From positions 1 through 9,362 of the forward strand of contig JAJUFY010000070.1 in NCBI GenBank assembly GCA_029263635.1: 9,362 nt of DNA, written 5' to 3'. Under the pieces are notes generated by a model. That model was given only the letters and a program-made list of their open reading frames with translations. It searched no databases and was not told the DNA's origin. Source of the DNA: Ectothiorhodospiraceae bacterium. GTDB taxonomy: Bacteria; Pseudomonadota; Gammaproteobacteria; Nitrococcales; AK92. Below, in pieces: positions 7,755-9,362 of this stretch; position 1 is the first letter of the stretch; each line of letters opens with the position of its first letter. Both the position numbers and the translations under genes were made by a program.

Positions 7755-7768
7755 AGCGAGCGCTCGCT
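7755..7768. promoter_or_regulatory. Predicted TetR-type operator palindrome
   Basis: AGCGAGCGCTCGCT is a perfect 14-bp palindrome. It lies 3-16 bp beyond the predicted -10 element on the minus strand, hence over the transcription start of the regulator-led operon, a classic place for repression. Size, symmetry and GC content match operators used by many TetR-family proteins. Binding by the neighbouring regulator is inferred. Confidence 0.6.
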
Positions 7769-7777
7769 CGGCGAACA

Positions 7778-7807
7778 GGTATAGCCCGGCGACCAGCCGC
7801 AGTGCAA
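7778..7807 (-). promoter_or_regulatory. Candidate promoter of the TetR-led oxidoreductase operon
   Basis: Read on the minus strand, TTGCAC (7807-7802) and TATACC (7783-7778) are 18 bp apart. The expected start point is near 7771, giving a leader of about 70 nt to the regulator ATG. The match to sigma-70 consensus is moderate (3/6 and 4/6), but the adjoining palindrome supports it. Confidence 0.4.
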
Positions 7808-7841
7808 GGAAAAGAAGGAAGAAGCGGAAGGCAGGAGTCCG

Positions 7842-7868
7842 GCGCCAGCGGTAACTCGCCACTGGCGC
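7842..7868 (-). terminator. Strong hairpin after the small membrane protein gene, possible terminator
   Basis: GCGCCAGCGG (7842-7851) and CCACTGGCGC (7859-7868) form a 10-bp stem, with one G-U pair on the minus-strand RNA, and a 7-nt loop. It starts 14 bp after the stop of the 86-residue gene and lies before the operon promoter. The minus-strand sequence that follows is pyrimidine-rich (TTCCGCTTCTTCC, then TTTT further on) rather than a clean T-run, so either inefficient intrinsic or assisted termination is possible. Confidence 0.45.
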
Positions 7869-7881
7869 AAGGGGCATGCCG

Positions 7882-8142
7882 CTAATACCGGTTGCGGCGG
7901 TACATCCCAAGGCCGAGGAGGCCGATCAGGCTGATGAGAACGCCGAACAGCGCCAGCGGATGCCGGCGGACATAGTCGCTGGACCGCGCCAGCAGATCGC
8001 CGAAGCGCATTGGGCCGCGCGCGCGGGCCGGCGGATTGAAGCGCACCAGGTGCCTGGAGCGTGTCTGCAACTGCCGCGCCGTTTCGCTGGCCATCTGGCG
8101 TGCCCGCTCCGCGGGGCTGGTCTTGCGTTTCAGCAGCGCCAT
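7882..8142 (-). CDS. Small basic single-pass membrane protein, function unknown
   Basis: An 86-residue protein. Residues 1-60 are hydrophilic and rich in arginine, with a helix-forming start (SPAERARQMASETARQLQ). Residues 62-80 form one hydrophobic segment (PLALFGVLISLIGLLGLG), and the protein ends in MYRRNRY, a positively charged tail that would face the cytoplasm. The order polar helix, YVRRHPLA, single membrane span, RR tail recalls ElaB/YqjD-like (DUF883) inner-membrane proteins, some of which bind ribosomes; this is only a resemblance in layout. The frame is open further up to an ATG at 8352, but AGGGAG lies about 7 bp before the ATG at 8142 and the upstream extension has no protein-like features. 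Its promoter region carries an inverted repeat (8156-8177). Confidence 0.72.
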   Translation of the reverse strand: MALLKRKTSPAERARQMASETARQLQTRSRHLVRFNPPARARGPMRFGDLLARSSDYVRRHPLALFGVLISLIGLLGLGMYRRNRY

Positions 8143-8155
8143 ATCGATCTCCCTA

Positions 8156-8177
8156 TTAGAACCTGTGGGTGTTCTAA
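8156..8177. promoter_or_regulatory. Inverted repeat upstream of the small membrane protein gene
   Basis: TTAGAAC (8156-8162) and GTTCTAA (8171-8177) are perfect 7-bp arms with an 8-bp spacer. They lie 14-35 bp before the start codon, where an operator or leader hairpin would act. On the minus strand the promoter-proximal arm includes a -10-like TCTAAT, but no matching -35 is seen. The bound protein is unknown. Confidence 0.4.
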
Positions 8178-8260
8178 CGGTTGGGGCGAAATCCGGCATC
8201 GCCAATCGGGATGGACCGACAATCCTGCGCAAGCGCTTGTCGCCTGTAGGCGGGTAGCGG

Positions 8261-8295
8261 TTATCCACATCTTCTGTGGATAAGTCTGTGAACAG
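8261..8295. promoter_or_regulatory. DnaA-box cluster
   Basis: TTATCCACA at 8261-8269 and TGTGGATAA at 8275-8283 are both perfect high-affinity DnaA boxes in opposite orientation, 5 bp apart. A third, degenerate site TGTGAACAG (6 of 9) at 8287-8295 has the same orientation as the second and a 12-bp register with it. Such sites bind the replication initiator DnaA. No dnaA, mnmG, rpmH or other origin-linked gene is visible in the window. Confidence 0.65.
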
Positions 8296-8381
8296 CGGGT
8301 GGACATGGCAGCCAAGATCGCGTCCCTGCTGGCCTTCCGCTGGATTGGTCATTATTTGGCCGCGCTTGAAGATTCTTTTTT

Positions 8382-8394
8382 AATCAAACGCTTG
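8382..8394 (+). promoter_or_regulatory. Predicted IHF binding site in AT-rich patch
   Basis: AATCAA, four free bases and TTG match the IHF consensus WATCAANNNNTTR exactly. A T-rich tract (GATTCTTTTTT, 8371-8381) lies immediately upstream, as often seen at strong IHF sites. It is about 90 bp from the DnaA boxes. A 13-bp consensus with free positions can occur by chance. Confidence 0.45.
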
Positions 8395-8425
8395 CATGCC
8401 GGCCAGGGCGATTGCGCGGAACGCG

Positions 8426-8457
8426 ACAGGCGGCAGCCGGCCAGGACCGCCGCCTGT
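8426..8457. repeat. Hairpin-forming inverted repeat downstream of the ferritin-like gene
   Basis: ACAGGCGGC (8426-8434) and GCCGCCTGT (8449-8457) are perfect 9-bp arms around a 14-nt loop. It starts 27 bp beyond the stop of the ferritin-like gene. No T-run follows on either strand, although a run of six T residues precedes it on the minus strand, so it is not a classical intrinsic terminator. It may protect the mRNA 3' end. Confidence 0.4.
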
Positions 8458-8483
8458 GCAAAAAACGGCATGGCAGGCGCTTG

Positions 8484-9197
8484 TCAACCCCCGCCGTGCT
8501 GCTTGCCGATCTCCCGGTTGGCATCCTGCAGCACGCTGGCATCCAGCCACTGCCGTACCCAGACACCGTGACGCTGCTCCGCCCGTTCGGCCTCCTGGAA
8601 GTCCCGTGCCATCTGCTCGTGGCCGAGTTCCCTGGCGAGCTGGATCAGCCCCTGCCAGCCTTCGATGTCGGCTCTCTCGGCAACCAGCAGAGCCTGCAGG
8701 GCCTGGGCAAGCGTTGTCCGCGGGTCGGTAATGGCCTTGAGCACCCCGCTGCTGATGACGGCGACGACGTCGGCCGATGGCGTCATCGCGGTCGGATCGG
8801 CACCGAGCTTCTGCAGGTACTGCCTGACCATCTCGAAGTGGGCCAGTTCCTCGTCGCGGTTCTGCATCAGCTGCGCGCGGGTCGGGCCGTCGTCCCAGCT
8901 GCCCAGGGCATCGAACTTGGTCAGCACGCTCTCGTAAAGGCGGACCCCGGTCCGTTCGAAGGCGAGCCGTTCGCCGAGCTTGTCGACCAGTACCGTGGGC
9001 TTGTGGCCCTTGAGGGTTTCCAGCGCGGTTTTGGCCATGCCCTTGACCGAGCCGGGCGGCGGCACGGTGCCGATCGGCTGCGAGGCGGCGAAAAAATCCC
9101 GGCGCATGTTCGCCAGCGGGCTTTCGTCCCCCGGCGGCGGTGCATGCTCCTTGCTGATCTCCAGGAGCTGCTTGGCATGCATGGGCGACATGTCCAT
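8484..9197 (-). CDS. Ferritin-like di-iron domain protein
   Basis: A 237-residue mostly helical protein. Four helices carry the ligands of a ferritin-like carboxylate-bridged di-iron site: E81 (with E77) in ERLAFERTGVRLYE, E117-x-x-H120 in DEELAHFEMVRQYL, E174 in VAERADIEGW, and E207-x-x-H210 in AERAEQRHGVW. This spacing of E, ExxH, E, ExxH is the family signature. It is not a classic ferritin or bacterioferritin by length, and whether it stores iron, oxidises a substrate or deals with peroxide is unknown. The N-terminal 65 residues precede the bundle and are proline- and glycine-rich. The first ATG of the frame (9197) has no good Shine-Dalgarno sequence; an in-frame ATT at 9224 does, and would add nine residues. 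No signal peptide is seen. Confidence 0.85.
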   Translation of the reverse strand: MDMSPMHAKQLLEISKEHAPPPGDESPLANMRRDFFAASQPIGTVPPPGSVKGMAKTALETLKGHKPTVLVDKLGERLAFERTGVRLYESVLTKFDALGSWDDGPTRAQLMQNRDEELAHFEMVRQYLQKLGADPTAMTPSADVVAVISSGVLKAITDPRTTLAQALQALLVAERADIEGWQGLIQLARELGHEQMARDFQEAERAEQRHGVWVRQWLDASVLQDANREIGKQHGGG

Positions 9198-9230
9198 GCC
9201 GGTGCGGTTGGTTCCGGTGGAAATGAACTA

Positions 9231-9235
9231 CTCCC
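9231..9235 (-). promoter_or_regulatory. Shine-Dalgarno sequence pointing to an ATT codon
   Basis: On the minus strand GGGAG at 9235-9231 is followed by 6 bp and then ATT at 9224-9222, in frame with the ferritin-like protein and just after an in-frame TAG (9230-9228). The ATG at 9197 is 33 bp away from this site, too far for normal initiation. The site therefore bears on the true start of that gene. Confidence 0.4.
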
Positions 9236-9258
9236 GCCAAGCCTTTCAGGCTATGGCG
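9235..9258 (-). promoter_or_regulatory. Leader hairpin upstream of the ferritin-like gene
   Basis: CGCCA-AGCC (9235-9243) pairs with GGCT and TGGCG (9249-9252 and 9254-9258), giving 9 bp with one bulged base and a 5-nt loop. On the minus-strand RNA it ends at the Shine-Dalgarno sequence and could limit ribosome access. The rest of 9259-9362 shows a short 5-bp stem (9332-9346) and no gene or clear promoter. Confidence 0.4.
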
Positions 9259-9362
9259 TGAGTTTCGCGCTTCGACGGACGTGCCGGTTCACCCGGAGGG
9301 TTTGCCGGTCTTACAGTCCTCCACGCATCGGCCGGTTCCCGACCGGATAGCTGTTGCTCGAC

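Larger units (their letters stand above)
8143..8483. other. Gene-free 341-bp region with replication-type protein-binding sites and inverted repeats
   Basis: No credible coding frame is seen here. The region separates the 3' end of the ferritin-like gene from the 5' end of the small membrane protein gene. From left to right it holds: a 22-bp inverted repeat (8156-8177), a 10-bp palindrome CAAGCGCTTG (8230-8239), three DnaA-box-like sites (8261-8295), an AT-rich patch (about 8341-8392) with an IHF consensus match (8382-8394), and a 9-bp stem hairpin (8426-8457). This density of structure is far above the other gaps in the window. Confidence 0.7.

Noticed and set aside
7701..7910. Upstream extension of the TetR-type regulator to 308 residues
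   Set aside because: The added stretch covers the predicted promoter, operator and hairpin and overlaps the end of the small membrane protein gene; the protein then would not begin like a TetR family member.
8156..8177. LexA (SOS) box
   Set aside because: The arms contain GAAC and GTTC but with an 8-bp spacer, which fits neither the gammaproteobacterial CTGT-N8-ACAG box nor the Gram-positive GAAC-N4-GTTC box.
8143..8352. Upstream extension of the small membrane protein to 156 residues
   Set aside because: The extension would encode the DnaA boxes and inverted repeat and has no protein-like pattern; the ATG at 8142 has a good Shine-Dalgarno sequence.
8143..8483. Chromosomal oriC itself
   Set aside because: Only two perfect boxes, one weak box and a short AT-rich patch are present, and none of the usual origin neighbours (dnaA, dnaN, mnmG, parAB, rpmH) is in the window. 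A regulatory or chance cluster is more likely.
8299..8571. Plus-strand 90-residue frame starting with GTG
   Set aside because: It has no Shine-Dalgarno sequence, runs antisense into the ferritin-like gene and shows no recognisable features.
8412..9350. Long plus-strand frame opposite the ferritin-like gene
   Set aside because: It is the antisense shadow of a gene with an intact di-iron motif set; long antisense frames are common at this GC content.
9198..9362. Known riboswitch or tRNA in the leader of the ferritin-like gene
   Set aside because: I compared it by eye with cobalamin, TPP, glycine, cyclic-di-GMP and tRNA signatures and found no conserved core; only simple hairpins are present.
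9247..9362. Tail of another minus-strand gene entering at the right edge
   Set aside because: One frame is open for 38 codons from the edge to a TGA, but its sequence is compositionally biased and matches no family I recognise, so it is not called.

Overview
The window is GC-rich DNA with dense genes, good Shine-Dalgarno sequences and a bacterial gene complement. E. coli-type DnaA boxes, a Ycf45-like R3H ATPase tail, a YqjG-type glutathionyl-hydroquinone reductase and a TetR/SDR/oxidoreductase operon all suggest a Pseudomonadota chromosome, most likely a gammaproteobacterium. This is an inference from gene content, not a database result. I see no insertion sequence, phage gene, CRISPR array, rRNA or tRNA.

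Left part, plus strand (1-3162): the 3' end of an R3H-domain ATPase gene; a GNAT acetyltransferase whose stop overlaps the start of a nitrilase-superfamily carbon-nitrogen hydrolase (these two domains occur fused in other bacteria); then a separately spaced Xi-class glutathione transferase (YqjG/ECM4 family).

Middle part, minus strand (3263-7700): an apparent five-gene operon read right to left: a TetR-family regulator, a short-chain dehydrogenase, a CurA-like NADP-dependent reductase, a zinc-free quinone oxidoreductase and a PhzF-family protein, with gaps of 23-59 bp. A perfect 14-bp palindrome lies at the predicted transcription start ahead of the regulator gene and looks like its operator. 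The three nucleotide-dependent reductases, together with the convergent glutathionyl-hydroquinone reductase, suggest handling of quinones, enones or related carbonyl compounds. The true substrate cannot be read from the sequence.

Right part, minus strand (7882-9362): a small basic single-pass membrane protein of 86 residues, then a gene-free stretch of about 340 bp, then a ferritin-like di-iron protein. The gene-free stretch is the most unusual part of the window. It holds two perfect DnaA boxes in inverted orientation, a degenerate third box 12 bp further on, an AT-rich patch and a perfect IHF consensus match. This combination is known from replication-control sites (oriC, datA, DARS) but lies here without any visible replication gene. 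The ferritin-like gene may start at a rare ATT codon, since its only well-placed Shine-Dalgarno sequence points there.
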